A stretch of DNA of 64,000 bases from Leucobacter sp. L43 (GTDB taxonomy: Bacteria > Actinomycetota > Actinomycetes > Actinomycetales > Microbacteriaceae): positions 806,001-870,000 of the forward strand of contig NZ_JAENJG010000001.1 in the NCBI RefSeq assembly GCF_016597785.1, in the 5' to 3' direction. The position numbers and the translations under genes are program-made. The notes below the pieces were generated by a model. The model was given only the letters and a program-made list of their open reading frames with translations. It was not told the origin of the DNA and ran no database searches. Shown in pieces: positions 27,039-36,647 of this stretch. Within the stretch, counting starts at the first letter, position 1, and each line of letters starts with the position of its first letter.

Positions 27039-27905
27039 GTGAGATTCGCACACTTGATCCCTGCTCCGGCCGCTGCCCCAGAGCTGGTCGTCGTCGACGA
27101 CAGCCGCTACCTCTCGCTGCGCGCAATCGGCCAGCCGTACCAGACGCTGCAGCAGCTGATCGAGGGCGGCGACGATGCCCTCGCCCAGGTGCAGAGCGCC
27201 GTCGCAGCGGCCGACGACGACGCCTGGGCGCGACTCGAGGGGGCCACGTACGCTCCGGCCGTCATCGGCGCTCCGATCGTTCTCGCGGTCGGCCTGAACT
27301 ACGACGAGCACGCGAGCGAGCTCAGCCTCGACAACGACTCCGGCCCCGTGCTCTTCTCCCTCTTCCCGAACTCGCTCGGTGCGCACCTCGGTCAGGTGCC
27401 GCTGTCGAGCGACGTGAGCACCGAGGTCGATTACGAGGGCGAGCTCGGGGTGATCATCGGCAAGGCGGCGAAGAACGTCTCGCCGGAAGACGCTCTGGAG
27501 CACGTGTTCGGCTATACGGCGATCAACGACGTAACGGCGCGCGATATCCAGTTCCAGGAACCGCAGTGGTCGCGCTGCAAGTCATTCGACGGCTTCACAC
27601 CGATCGGCCCGGTCGTCGTAACCGCGGACCAGATCCCCGACCCCCAGGCGCTGCATCTGACGACCGATGTCGATGGACTGCGCGTGCAGGACTCCACGAC
27701 CGGCTTCATGATCCGCACCGTTGCGCAGCTCATCTCCTCGATCTCTCAGGAGTCGACGCTGCTGCCCGGCACCGTCATCTCGACCGGTTCCCCGGGTGGT
27801 GCCGGTCGCTCGCGCAAGCCGCCGCTCTACCTGCGCCCCGGCACGGAAGTCACCGTGACGATCGAGGGCATCGGTTCGCTGACGTCGCACTGCGTCGAGG
27901 CGTAA
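27039..27905 (+). CDS. fumarylacetoacetate hydrolase family protein
   Basis: 288 residues. GLNYDEH (85-91) and the metal ligands Glu133 and Glu135 in DYEGELGVIIGK, plus Asp164 in NDVTARD, define the FAH fold. Members hydrolyse acylpyruvates or decarboxylate oxaloacetate and homoprotocatechuate products; the substrate is not evident from context. GTG start matches the -10 spacing. Confidence 0.87.
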   Translation: MRFAHLIPAPAAAPELVVVDDSRYLSLRAIGQPYQTLQQLIEGGDDALAQVQSAVAAADDDAWARLEGATYAPAVIGAPIVLAVGLNYDEHASELSLDNDSGPVLFSLFPNSLGAHLGQVPLSSDVSTEVDYEGELGVIIGKAAKNVSPEDALEHVFGYTAINDVTARDIQFQEPQWSRCKSFDGFTPIGPVVVTADQIPDPQALHLTTDVDGLRVQDSTTGFMIRTVAQLISSISQESTLLPGTVISTGSPGGAGRSRKPPLYLRPGTEVTVTIEGIGSLTSHCVEA

Positions 27906-27975
27906 GCGCTCGGTCGGCGCGCAGGCGTTCAGGGCTCTCTTCGGCGAGCACCGCGACGGACCGCCTGGGTGACAC

Positions 27976-28023
27976 ACGCAGAACGGCCGGTGGAATCCGA
28001 GGATCCCACCGGCCGTTCTGCGT
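27976..28023. terminator. bidirectional terminator
   Basis: Perfect 18-bp stem with a 12-nt loop between the convergent FAH and aspartase genes. Confidence 0.85.
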
Positions 28024-28030
28024 CTCCCGT

Positions 28031-29542
28031 CTACTTCGCGGGCTTCTTCGACATCTGGGTGCCCTCGCCGTCCTCGATCTTCTCCGGTGCGGGGATCGCC
28101 GCATCGCTGATCACATCGATCACGTCGGTCTCGGGCGCGAGCCCCGCGAGCTTCGACGGCTGCAGAATCTCGTCGAGCTGCGCCTGATCGAGCAGACCGC
28201 GCGACGTGACGAGCTCCGATACCTTCTCGTTCGTCGCGAGCGCCTCCTTCGCGAGCTTCGCGGCGGCAGCGTATCCGATGACCGGCGCAAGCGCGGTGAT
28301 AACGGTCACCGAGCGCGACACCATGTCTTCGAGGCGCTCCTCGTTCGCCGTGATGCCGTCGACGCAGTTGACGCGCAGCGTCTGACAGGCGCGCTCGAGC
28401 CACGTGATCGACTGGAAGAGAGAGTGCGCGATGACCGGCTCGAATGCGTTCAACTGCAGCTGCCCGGCCTCGACCGCCATCGAAACGGTGACGTCGGCGC
28501 CGGCGACGGAGTAGGCGACCTGCGTGACCGCTTCGGGGATCACCGGGTTCACCTTGCCCGGCATGATCGACGAACCGGCCTGGCGGGCGGGAAGGTTGAT
28601 CTCACCGAACCCGGCCTGCGGACCGGAGGAGAGCAGTCGGAGATCGTTCGAGATCTTCGAGAGCTTCAGAGCGCTGCGCTTGAGTGCTCCGGAGAAGGTC
28701 ACGAACACGCCCGTATCGCTCGTGGACTCCACGAGATCGCCCGCGGTCTCCAGCTCGAGCTCGGTGATGTCGCGGAGGTGTTTGATCACCGTCTCCTTGT
28801 ACCCCTTCGGCGCATTGATGCCCGTGCCGATGGCGGTCGCGCCCATGTTGACCTCGCGCAGCAGCGCCACGGCCTCGCGCAGCCGATCGATGTCCTCCCG
28901 AAGCGTCACGGCGAAGGCGTTGAACTCCTGGCCGAGCGTCATCGGCACCGCGTCCTGCAGCTGCGTACGGCCGACCTTGATGATGTGCGAGAACTCACGG
29001 CCCTTCGCGGCGAACGACTCCGCGAGCAGGCCCAGCTCGTCGAGCAGGCTCCCGAGCGAGAACGCGAGCGCGATCTTGATCGCGGTCGGGTAGGTGTCGT
29101 TCGTCGACTGGCTGTGGTTCGTGTGGTCGTTCGGGTTGATGAACCCGTAGTCGCCCTTGGCGTGGCCCGCGAGCTCGAGCGCTCGGTTCGTGATCACCTC
29201 GTTGGCATTCATGTTCGTCGACGTGCCTGCGCCGCCCTGGATCACGCCGACCACGAACTGATCGTGCAGCATGCCCGTCTTGATCTCTTCGCAGGCGCGA
29301 TCGATGAGGGTGGCGCGCTGCTCGTCGAGCGCCCCGATCTCGAGGTTCGCGCGCGCCGCCGCCTGCTTGACGCACGCGAACGCGCGGATGAAATCGGGGT
29401 AGACCGATACCGGGCGGCGCGCGATCGGGAAGTTCTCGTGGGCTCGTGCCGTGTGCACCCCCCAGTAGGCAGACGCGGGAATCTCGACACTGCCGAGAGA
29501 GTCCGTTTCAGTGCGTGTCTGTGCTGACAAGAAGTCGCTCAC
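28031..29542 (-). CDS. aspA: aspartate ammonia-lyase
   Basis: 503 residues. The fumarase/aspartase signature GSSIMPGKVNP is at 323-333 and TSTNMNANEV at 107-116. Aspartase releases ammonia from aspartate to give fumarate. Features that favour aspartase over fumarase are the SSIMPGKVNPV sequence and the GTSTNMNANEV block; fumarase C activity cannot be fully excluded. A 25-residue charged C-terminal tail is longer than usual. GTG start without a clear ribosome site. Confidence 0.87.
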   Translation of the reverse strand: MSDFLSAQTRTETDSLGSVEIPASAYWGVHTARAHENFPIARRPVSVYPDFIRAFACVKQAAARANLEIGALDEQRATLIDRACEEIKTGMLHDQFVVGVIQGGAGTSTNMNANEVITNRALELAGHAKGDYGFINPNDHTNHSQSTNDTYPTAIKIALAFSLGSLLDELGLLAESFAAKGREFSHIIKVGRTQLQDAVPMTLGQEFNAFAVTLREDIDRLREAVALLREVNMGATAIGTGINAPKGYKETVIKHLRDITELELETAGDLVESTSDTGVFVTFSGALKRSALKLSKISNDLRLLSSGPQAGFGEINLPARQAGSSIMPGKVNPVIPEAVTQVAYSVAGADVTVSMAVEAGQLQLNAFEPVIAHSLFQSITWLERACQTLRVNCVDGITANEERLEDMVSRSVTVITALAPVIGYAAAAKLAKEALATNEKVSELVTSRGLLDQAQLDEILQPSKLAGLAPETDVIDVISDAAIPAPEKIEDGEGTQMSKKPAK

Positions 29543-29693
29543 CGGGAATCATGGCTCCATACTCGTGGAAAGGCGGGCCTGCCGCCAGGACGGTCTCAGC
29601 CTACCGCTCAAACGTGCACGGCGACGAAGGATCGCGTGGCCGCCGAACAATCATCGATGACCGCCCGCTCTGCTCTGCGCGACCGTGAACCGG

Positions 29694-29699
29694 TAGCGT
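29694..29699 (+). promoter_or_regulatory. -10 box TAGCGT, leaderless start
   Basis: TAGCGT ends 6 nt before the glycerate kinase ATG. Confidence 0.55.
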
Positions 29700-29705
29700 G
29701 AGTGT

Positions 29706-30857
29706 ATGCGAATCGTCGTGGCTCCGGATAAGTTCAAGGACGCTCTTGACGCCCGGAGCGTGGGCGATGCCCTGGCCGACGGCATCCGCTCCGTGGAAGC
29801 GGATGCCGACATCAGTGTGGTGCCCATGGCGGATGGCGGCGAGGGCACCCTCGACGCGGCCATCGCCGCAGGGTTCGCCGTGTCGAGGGTGACCGTGACC
29901 GGACCGCTCGGCGCTCCGGTCGACGCCGAGTTCGCCCAGCACGCCACGATGGCGGTCATCGAGCTCGCCCGGGCGTCGGGCCTGTCCCTCGTAGCGCCCG
30001 GGCATCGCGATGCGCTCGGAGCGTCGTCGCGCGGCACCGGCGAGCTGATCGCTGCGGCGCTCGCGCACGGTGCGACCTCGATCATTCTCGCAGTCGGCGG
30101 GAGCGCATCGAGCGACGGCGGAGCCGGCATGCTCGCGGCGCTCGGCGCACGGCTGCTCGACGCTCAGGGCGAGCCGCTGCCCGACGGCGGCGGCGCGCTG
30201 CGCGACCTCGAGCGCATCGAGCTCGACACCCTCGACCCGCGTCTCGCCGATACCCGGTTCGTCCTCGCGAGCGATGTCGATCATGTGCTCCTCGGACCCC
30301 AGGGTGCCGCGAGCGTCTTCGCGCCGCAGAAGGGGGCGAGCGTCGCGCACGTCGCACAGCTCGAGCTCGGTTTGACCCGTTTCGCCCGCATCCTCCGCGC
30401 CGAGCTCGAACGCCGCGCTCCCCGCGACCGGGTCAAGGACTTCGCGCAGCACGCCGGCGCAGGAGCCGCCGGGGGTGTCGGTTTCGCCGCCCTCGCCGTG
30501 CTCCGCGCATTGCAGCGGCCCGGGGTCGATGTGGTGTGCGAGCTCACGCGACTCCGCGCGCATCTCGCGGGAGCCGACCTCGTCATCACCGGAGAGGGCT
30601 CGTTGGACGCCCAGAGCCTCGGTGGCAAAACACCCGTCGGAGTGCTTCACGCCGCCGCATCGCTCGGCATCCCGACGGTCGCCGTCTGCGGGCAGTCGTC
30701 GCTCGAAGAGTCCGAGTGGCGCGCGGCCGGCTTCAGTGCGTGCTACGCCACGATCGATCGCGCGCCGGATCGCGCGACGAGCATCCGGAACGCAGGCGTG
30801 TATCTCACTGAGATCGGTGCTGAGATCGCCGCAGCGGTAGCCGCGCGACGCGACTGA
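29706..30857 (+). CDS. glycerate kinase
   Basis: 383 residues of the GlxK/GarK family. The N terminus MRIVVAPDKFKDAL and VVPMADGGEGTLDA are diagnostic; GGSASSDGGAGMLAALGA and TGEGSLDAQSLGGKTPVGV follow. It phosphorylates D-glycerate to 2-phosphoglycerate, feeding enolase. Its stop codon abuts the stop of the convergent MFS gene with no gap. Confidence 0.93.
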   Translation: MRIVVAPDKFKDALDARSVGDALADGIRSVEADADISVVPMADGGEGTLDAAIAAGFAVSRVTVTGPLGAPVDAEFAQHATMAVIELARASGLSLVAPGHRDALGASSRGTGELIAAALAHGATSIILAVGGSASSDGGAGMLAALGARLLDAQGEPLPDGGGALRDLERIELDTLDPRLADTRFVLASDVDHVLLGPQGAASVFAPQKGASVAHVAQLELGLTRFARILRAELERRAPRDRVKDFAQHAGAGAAGGVGFAALAVLRALQRPGVDVVCELTRLRAHLAGADLVITGEGSLDAQSLGGKTPVGVLHAAASLGIPTVAVCGQSSLEESEWRAAGFSACYATIDRAPDRATSIRNAGVYLTEIGAEIAAAVAARRD

Positions 30858-32375
30858 TCAGACGCTCGGTCGCCGGCCAGAAGCCCGGCCGTTACCGTCT
30901 GCGTCGTCCTCCGGCGAGTTCCGCCCGCGCGGCGTCGGTCCGTCTCCGCCCTCGGAGTCCTCGGTCAGATCGTTGATCGAGATCGCTCCCGTCGCCGACG
31001 TGCTCGACCCCTCCTGAGGCGCCGACTCCCCCGCCCCCATCACGGGCGTCGAGCTGCGTCGCAACACCGAGATCGGCGCGGTGAGGGTTTCGAGCTGCGC
31101 ACCGGGATCGTCGTCGAGGCCCGGTCGACCGCGGTGCGTCACCCGGAGCTGCAGCCCGTCGCGGTGGAAGCGCAAGCGGCGTTCGGAGAACAGCCAGGTG
31201 AGCCCGACCGCGAACGCGAGCAGACCGGCTGCGGCGCTGATGAAGAGGGTCGACCGCGGTCCGAGCACGTCGGCTGCCGCTCCGACCAGCGGTGCACCGA
31301 TCGGCGTCCCGCCCATCAGGATCGCCATGTACAGCGCGAGCACTCGCCCTCTCACCGCAGGTTCCGCGGTCGTCTGCACGAACCCGTTCGCGGTCGTGAG
31401 CATCGTCGAGATCGCGAACCCGAAGAAGACGAGGGTGACCGCGAAGCTCCAGAACGTCGGCATGACCGCAGCGATCAGGCTCATGACGCCGATGCCCCCG
31501 ACGGAGGCGATCACGATGCGCATGCGCGCCGATGGTCGGCGAGCCGAGAGCAGGGCCCCGGCCAACGACCCGATGGCGAGCACCGATGACAGCAGGCCGT
31601 AGTCGCTCGCCCCACGGCCGAACTCGAGCGACATGGTCGACGAGATCACCGGGAAGTTCATGCTGAAGGCGCCGACGAGGAACACCATGACGAAGATGAC
31701 CAGCAGGTCGTGTCTGCCGCGCACGTAACGGAACCCCGCGGAGAGCTGTCTCCACTGCGACTCCCGCGCGGACTCCGGGGGTGCGCTTCGACGCGTGCGA
31801 ATCATCAGCAGGGCCCCGAGCACCGCAACGAACGACACCGCGTTGATGATGAACACCCAGCCGGAGCCGATCACCGCGATGAGTACGCCCGCCACAGCCG
31901 GCCCGATGAGACGCGCCGAGTTGAAGGAGGCCGAGTTCAGAGCCACGGCGTTCGAGGTCTGTCCGAGGCCGACGAGATCGGAGACGAAGGCCTGCCGTGC
32001 GGTCGTATCGAACGCGTTGACCACTCCGAGCGCCAGAGCGAAGCCATAGAGATGCCACAGTTCCGCCTGCCCGGTGATGAGCAGCACGCCGAGCCCCGCG
32101 GCGAGGAGCATGAGCAGTGACTGGGTGACGAGGAGCACCCGGCGCCGGTCGAAGCGATCCGCCACCGCGCCGCTGAACGGCACGAGCAGCAGCTGCGGAC
32201 CGAATTGCAGCGCCATGGTCGTTCCCACCGCGGCGGCGTTCGTCTCGGTGAGCTCCGTGAGCACCACCCAGCTCTGCGTGGTCGCCTGCATCCACGCACC
32301 GATGTTCGATACCAGCGCCCCGAAGAACCAGATGCGGTAGTCACGAACGGAGAGCGAGCGGAACGTATTGGACAC
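30858..32375 (-). CDS. MFS transporter (EntS-like exporter)
   Basis: 505 residues with about 12 membrane segments. GAVADRFDRRRVLL is the loop 2-3 motif A of the superfamily. Its set of features matches the MFS_3 branch (EntS-like exporters). The last 90 or so residues are a hydrophilic Gly/Ser/Pro-rich tail. GTG start with AAGGAGG about 11 nt upstream. Substrate unknown. Confidence 0.83.
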   Translation of the reverse strand: MSNTFRSLSVRDYRIWFFGALVSNIGAWMQATTQSWVVLTELTETNAAAVGTTMALQFGPQLLLVPFSGAVADRFDRRRVLLVTQSLLMLLAAGLGVLLITGQAELWHLYGFALALGVVNAFDTTARQAFVSDLVGLGQTSNAVALNSASFNSARLIGPAVAGVLIAVIGSGWVFIINAVSFVAVLGALLMIRTRRSAPPESARESQWRQLSAGFRYVRGRHDLLVIFVMVFLVGAFSMNFPVISSTMSLEFGRGASDYGLLSSVLAIGSLAGALLSARRPSARMRIVIASVGGIGVMSLIAAVMPTFWSFAVTLVFFGFAISTMLTTANGFVQTTAEPAVRGRVLALYMAILMGGTPIGAPLVGAAADVLGPRSTLFISAAAGLLAFAVGLTWLFSERRLRFHRDGLQLRVTHRGRPGLDDDPGAQLETLTAPISVLRRSSTPVMGAGESAPQEGSSTSATGAISINDLTEDSEGGDGPTPRGRNSPEDDADGNGRASGRRPSV

Positions 32376-32482
32376 GGTTGGGGCGACCTCCTTGGCTACC
32401 CTCTTACCCTACGCCTCTGCGCGCCCGTCATGCGCGGACCGGAGCGGTGCCGACGCCCCGGACGCCTCCCAGCGGCCCTCAG

Positions 32483-33355
32483 CTAGAACTTGCCGCCCAT
32501 GTCGAGGAGACGACGGATGCGCTCCGGGATCGGCGGATGGGTCGCGAAGAGTCGCTGCACCACTCCCGGCTTCAGCGGATCCGCGATCCAGAGGTGCGCC
32601 ATGCTCGACTGCTGCCGCTGCAGCGGCTGGCCGTGGGTGGACAGCTTGTGCAGCGCACTCGCCAGCGCCTCCGGATGACGCGTGGTGAGCGCACCCGTGG
32701 CGTCGGCGAGGTACTCCCGCTGGCGGGACACCGCGAGCTGCACGACACTCGCGACGAGCGGAGCGATGAGCATTGCGACGAGCCCGAACACGAGAACGAT
32801 CGGGTTTCCGTTGTTGTTGCTCCTCCCGAAGAAGGCCATGCGCACGAGCACATCCGCGATCATCCCGACCGCGACGACGAGACCGTACACGATCATGGAG
32901 ACGCGGATGTCGTAGTTGCGCACGTGGCCGAGCTCGTGCGCCATGACCCCTTCGAGCTCGGGATCGGTCATGAGGTCGAGCAGCCCGGTCGTGGCCGCGA
33001 CCATGGCGTGCTCGGGATCGCGGCCCGTCGCGAAGGCGTTCGGCGCTGGATCGTCGATGATGTACACCTCTGGCATCGGCGTACCCGTCGTGATGGCGAG
33101 GTTCTCGACGATGCGGTACAACCGCGGATGATCGGCCTGAGTGATGCGGCGCGCGCCACTCATCGAGATCGCCTGGCGCCCGGCCATGAAGTACTGGATC
33201 ACCGCGTAGATCGCCGCCACCGCGACCACCGTGATGACGATGCCGGGAGAGCGGTAGATGTAGGCGGCCAGGTAGCCGAGGCCTCCAACGATGCCGAGAA
33301 ACAGCAGGATGATGAAGAAGCTGTTGACCTTGTTGCGGCGAATTGCCCGGTACAC
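32483..33355 (-). CDS. htpX: M48 family membrane metalloprotease HtpX-like
   Basis: 290 residues. Two N-terminal membrane segments are followed by the zinc-protease motif HELGH at 140-144, with Glu141 catalytic, and two more hydrophobic segments. SRQREYLADATGA gives the third zinc ligand. HtpX degrades damaged membrane proteins. GTG start 12 nt after lemA; LemA-HtpX pairs are common. Confidence 0.92.
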   Translation of the reverse strand: MYRAIRRNKVNSFFIILLFLGIVGGLGYLAAYIYRSPGIVITVVAVAAIYAVIQYFMAGRQAISMSGARRITQADHPRLYRIVENLAITTGTPMPEVYIIDDPAPNAFATGRDPEHAMVAATTGLLDLMTDPELEGVMAHELGHVRNYDIRVSMIVYGLVVAVGMIADVLVRMAFFGRSNNNGNPIVLVFGLVAMLIAPLVASVVQLAVSRQREYLADATGALTTRHPEALASALHKLSTHGQPLQRQQSSMAHLWIADPLKPGVVQRLFATHPPIPERIRRLLDMGGKF

Positions 33356-33367
33356 GGCCCTCCCCGG

Positions 33368-33937
33368 TTAGAACTGGATGCGCGGCGGCTCCGAGATCGA
33401 CGCGATGTCCTCGACCTCGAAGAAGACGCGCTCGGTGAAGCCCATGGGGCGAGCGAAGAGGGTGTTCGGGAACACCTGGATCTTCGTGTTGTACTCGCGC
33501 ACTCCCCCGTTGTAGAACCGGCGCGACGCCTGAATCTTGTTCTCGGTGTCGACGAGCTCGCTCTGCAACTGCAAGAAGTTCTGACTCGCCTGCAGCTGCG
33601 GGTAGGCCTCCGCCACAGCGAAGATGCTCTTCAACGCCTGCTGCATGTGGTTCTCAGCCTCAGACGCCTCGACCGGACCCTCGGCGGAGATCGTTTCAGC
33701 GCGCGCCCGCGTCACGTCTTCGAAGACGCTCTTCTCATGTGCCGCGTACCCCTTCACGGTGTCGACGATCGTGGGGATCAGGTCGGCCCGTCGCTTGAGC
33801 TGGACGGTGATGTCGCTCCACGCCTCATCGACGCGCACGCGCAGCGTGACGAGCGAGTTGTACGTCACCCACACGTAGCCGATCAGCAGGACGAGCACTC
33901 CGACCACGACGAGCGCGGCAATCAATCCACCAGACAT
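33368..33937 (-). CDS. lemA: LemA family protein
   Basis: 189 residues: one N-terminal membrane anchor, then the long-helix LemA domain (YNSLVTLRVRVDEAWSDI, KRRADLIPTIVDTVKGYA, YNTKIQVFPNTLFARPMGF). Role not firmly known; it is often paired with HtpX. The start at 33937 is preceded by TAGGAT with 7-nt spacing, so it is preferred over the ATG at 33946 that overlaps that box. Confidence 0.9.
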   Translation of the reverse strand: MSGGLIAALVVVGVLVLLIGYVWVTYNSLVTLRVRVDEAWSDITVQLKRRADLIPTIVDTVKGYAAHEKSVFEDVTRARAETISAEGPVEASEAENHMQQALKSIFAVAEAYPQLQASQNFLQLQSELVDTENKIQASRRFYNGGVREYNTKIQVFPNTLFARPMGFTERVFFEVEDIASISEPPRIQF

Positions 33938-33944
33938 GCTCTGC

Positions 33945-33950
33945 ATCCTA
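33945..33950 (-). promoter_or_regulatory. -10 box TAGGAT, leaderless start of lemA
   Basis: TAGGAT on the minus strand ends 7 nt before the ATG at 33937. Confidence 0.5.
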
Positions 33951-33967
33951 GCGTCGGAGACACGGAA

Positions 33968-34165
33968 TCAGCTGGGATCGCGCCGTTTGTCGGCCGATGC
34001 TGGGAGGGCGGCAGCGCCGTCGAACCGCGCCACCCGAGCGGATGCGGCTCTGCGCGCAGCACGCGCTCGCTCCCGGCGCAACCGAGCAGCTCGCAACCGC
34101 ATGAGTACCGCCAGCACGATCACGACGAGGATCGTCATCACGAGCACGAATTTGGCGAAGACCAC
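33968..34165 (-). CDS. small single-span membrane protein
   Basis: 65 residues: a hydrophobic segment at 2-23, then an Arg/Ala-rich basic helix. GTG start; TACAGT (34172-34177 on the minus strand) lies 6 nt upstream, matching the leaderless pattern. I do not recognise a family. The separate promoter and its position 18 nt upstream of the lemA -10 box argue that it is real. Confidence 0.6.
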   Translation of the reverse strand: MVFAKFVLVMTILVVIVLAVLMRLRAARLRRERARAARRAASARVARFDGAAALPASADKRRDPS

Positions 34166-34224
34166 GGCACCACTGTAACCGCTCCGAGTTCGCCGGCATC
34201 AGGTCGAGCCAGGTCTCCGCGCGT

Positions 34225-34230
34225 TACGCT
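34225..34230 (+). promoter_or_regulatory. -10 box TACGCT, leaderless start
   Basis: TACGCT ends 6 nt before the ATG of the hydrolase at 34237. Confidence 0.5.
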
Positions 34231-34236
34231 GAGCCC

Positions 34237-35232
34237 ATGCCCTTCGCCGACCGACAACGCTCACAACTCAACTGGGTGGTTCGGAAGGTGCTGAGCTACT
34301 TCGCCGCGCCCCGACTCAACATGCGCGAGGACTACGAGAAGGTGCGCCGCCGGCAGCGCCAGCTCGCCGTGCTGCCCCACCCGAGCTATCACGCGCTCGA
34401 TGTGGAGATCATGTCGGCCGACGGCGACCACCCGATCCCGGTCCGCGTGTTCCACCCGCGAGAGCGCCAGCGCGATGAGGTCCTGCTCTTCTTCCACGGA
34501 GGCGGCTGGGTGACCGGGGATATCGAGAGCTACACGCCGGCGTGCGCGACCATGGCGGATCTCACCGGGTGCGTCGTCGCATCGGTCGACTACCGGCTCG
34601 CCCCCGAGCACCCGTTCCCGGCCGGCCTTGAAGACTGCCTGCGCGTCGCCCAACTCTTCCTCGCCGACCCGACGCGCGCCGGAGCCGAACCCGACGACGA
34701 GGTGATTCTGATCGGAGACTCGGCCGGGGGCAATCTGACCGCCGCCGTCTCGCTCGCGCTGCGCGAGCGAGGAGAGCCGGGGGCCAAACGGCAGATCATG
34801 CTCTACCCCGTCACCCACTGGGATCACGATCCGAGCACCTCGCCATTCGCGTCCGTGCGCAACCACGGCGACGACTACCGCCTCACCAACACGGAGGTGC
34901 AGGACTACTTCGACCTGTACGTCCCGGATCGAGCCGAACGCGCGCAGCCGCTCGTCGCTCCGCTCATGGCGGAGGATCTGTCGGGGCAGCCGGACACATT
35001 GATCATCACCGCGGAGCTCGACCTGCTGTGCGACGAGGGCGAGGCCTACGGCAACGCGCTCGAAGCGGCGGGCAACGTCGTGCGCGTGCACCGCGTGAGC
35101 GGCGCGCTCCACGGTTTCATCGCGCTCCCCCGGTTCTCGCGGTCGCTGCGCGAGGCGTACGAGCACATCAATGCGTTCCTCGACGGACGCGAGGAGCATG
35201 CGGCGAGCGCGACGGCGGCGGAGACGACGTGA
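34237..35232 (+). CDS. alpha/beta hydrolase, hormone-sensitive lipase family
   Basis: 331 residues. HGGGW (87-91) forms the oxyanion hole, DYRLAPEHPFPA (118-129) is the family hallmark and GDSAGGN (160-166) holds nucleophile Ser162; ELDLLCDEG and ALHGF supply the acid and histidine. An esterase of short acyl chains. First of three coupled genes; it shares one base with the next gene (TGATG). Confidence 0.87.
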   Translation: MPFADRQRSQLNWVVRKVLSYFAAPRLNMREDYEKVRRRQRQLAVLPHPSYHALDVEIMSADGDHPIPVRVFHPRERQRDEVLLFFHGGGWVTGDIESYTPACATMADLTGCVVASVDYRLAPEHPFPAGLEDCLRVAQLFLADPTRAGAEPDDEVILIGDSAGGNLTAAVSLALRERGEPGAKRQIMLYPVTHWDHDPSTSPFASVRNHGDDYRLTNTEVQDYFDLYVPDRAERAQPLVAPLMAEDLSGQPDTLIITAELDLLCDEGEAYGNALEAAGNVVRVHRVSGALHGFIALPRFSRSLREAYEHINAFLDGREEHAASATAAETT

Positions 35233-36647
35233 TGCCGGCGTCGTGGGTGCGACTCGACAACGCCTCGAACATCTTCCTCGCTGCGAGAAGCGACGCGGAT
35301 CCCAAAGTGTTCCGCATCAGCGCCGAGGTCGACCACGCCGTGGAGCCGCGCCTGCTGCAGCAGGCGCTCGAGGCGACGTACGAGCGGTACCGCCTCTATC
35401 ATGCAGTGCTGCGGGGCGGCATGTTCTGGTACTACCTGCAGACGAGCGACCTACGTCCCACCGTCTCCCCCGAGCACCTTCCGACGTGCGCCCCGATCTA
35501 TCGGGAGGATCGCAGAAACCTGCTCTTCCGCGTCGCGTATCGGCGGCAACGGATCATCCTCGAGATCTTCCACGCGCTCTCCGACGGCACGGGCGCGCTC
35601 TGGTTCCTCACGGACCTCGTCACGGCATACCTCCGAGCGCAGGGTGCCGGTGCCGCCGGAGCGGACGGCGGTGATACGGCGCTGCCGGCCGATCCTGCAT
35701 CGCAACCGGTCGAAGACGAACCGCACCCCGCCCACGAACTGATCGCCGACAGCTTCTCCCACTACTTCCACCGCACCCGGGAACCCTTCGCCCCGGCCGA
35801 TGCTGAATCGGAAGCACCCCGCACCGCGCCGCTGCGCACTGCTGCGACGGCTGCGCTGCGGATCCCTCGGTGGCTCCGAGCGCCCCGCACCCGGGTCCAC
35901 CGAATTCGCGGCACCCGCACCCCGGACAACCGCACGCGCGTCGTCGAACTCACCATGCCAGCCCCGGCCGTACTCGCGCTCGCACGCGCGCAGCAGACGT
36001 CGCTGACCATCTACCTGACGGCGCTCTTCTTCCGAGCGCTGCGCGAATCGATCGGGCCGCTCGGGCATGCCAACACGCTCGCGGCGTCCATCCCCATCAA
36101 CCTCAGACAGTTCTTCCCATCAACCTCGGCGCGCAACTTCTTCGCCACGGTGCGCGTGGAGCACGCGTTCGACGCCGACGGCGCCGGCGACGACCTCGGA
36201 TCGATCTGCCGCGAGCTCGAAGCCCAGTTCAAGCCGAAGGCGACACCGCAGGCGCTCGAGCGGAAGCTCCGGCGACTGATCCGCTTCGAACGCACACCGC
36301 TCCTGCGCATCCTGCCCAGAGTACTGAAGGACGCGATCCTCCGCCTGATCAACTGGGGCAACAACCGCGGGCTCAGCGTCGCAGTGTCCAACCTCGGTCG
36401 CGTCGTACTCCCAGAGCCGGCGGGGTCGCGGGTGGGCCGCATGCTGTTCCACGTCTCCGCGGTGCGACCGCAGTTCTGCGCGATGTCGCACGCAGGACTC
36501 CTGACGATCAGCTTCACCTCCCCCTTCGTCGAAACCAATCACGTGCGCGCATTCGTGCGAATGCTCACCGACAGCGGCGTCGACGTCTCAGTGGCAGCGG
36601 CCCGCGTGACGGAGGACGAACTCGCACCGCAGGAGCCCGGCGCATGA
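35232..36647 (+). CDS. condensation/acetyltransferase-fold protein
   Basis: 471 residues. FHALSDGTG (113-121) is the HxxxDG active site of the chloramphenicol-acetyltransferase-like superfamily, which includes alcohol acetyltransferases, PapA proteins and NRPS condensation domains. SIPINLRQFFP and a late VSNLGRVVLPE support two CAT-like lobes. It could transfer an acyl group to an alcohol or amine. Start ATG 35232, or GTG 35229. It lies between an esterase and a zinc-ribbon membrane protein; the product is unknown. Confidence 0.75.
   Translation: MPASWVRLDNASNIFLAARSDADPKVFRISAEVDHAVEPRLLQQALEATYERYRLYHAVLRGGMFWYYLQTSDLRPTVSPEHLPTCAPIYREDRRNLLFRVAYRRQRIILEIFHALSDGTGALWFLTDLVTAYLRAQGAGAAGADGGDTALPADPASQPVEDEPHPAHELIADSFSHYFHRTREPFAPADAESEAPRTAPLRTAATAALRIPRWLRAPRTRVHRIRGTRTPDNRTRVVELTMPAPAVLALARAQQTSLTIYLTALFFRALRESIGPLGHANTLAASIPINLRQFFPSTSARNFFATVRVEHAFDADGAGDDLGSICRELEAQFKPKATPQALERKLRRLIRFERTPLLRILPRVLKDAILRLINWGNNRGLSVAVSNLGRVVLPEPAGSRVGRMLFHVSAVRPQFCAMSHAGLLTISFTSPFVETNHVRAFVRMLTDSGVDVSVAAARVTEDELAPQEPGA

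Noticed and set aside
26414-29527. 1037-codon plus-strand open frame
   Set aside because: It spans the FKBP, FAH and aspartase genes in other frames, is Arg/Asp/Leu-biased with no recognisable domain, and is a by-product of high GC.
28031-29542. Fumarase class II as the name of the lyase
   Set aside because: The signature and flanks fit aspartase better, though fumarase activity cannot be excluded by sequence alone.
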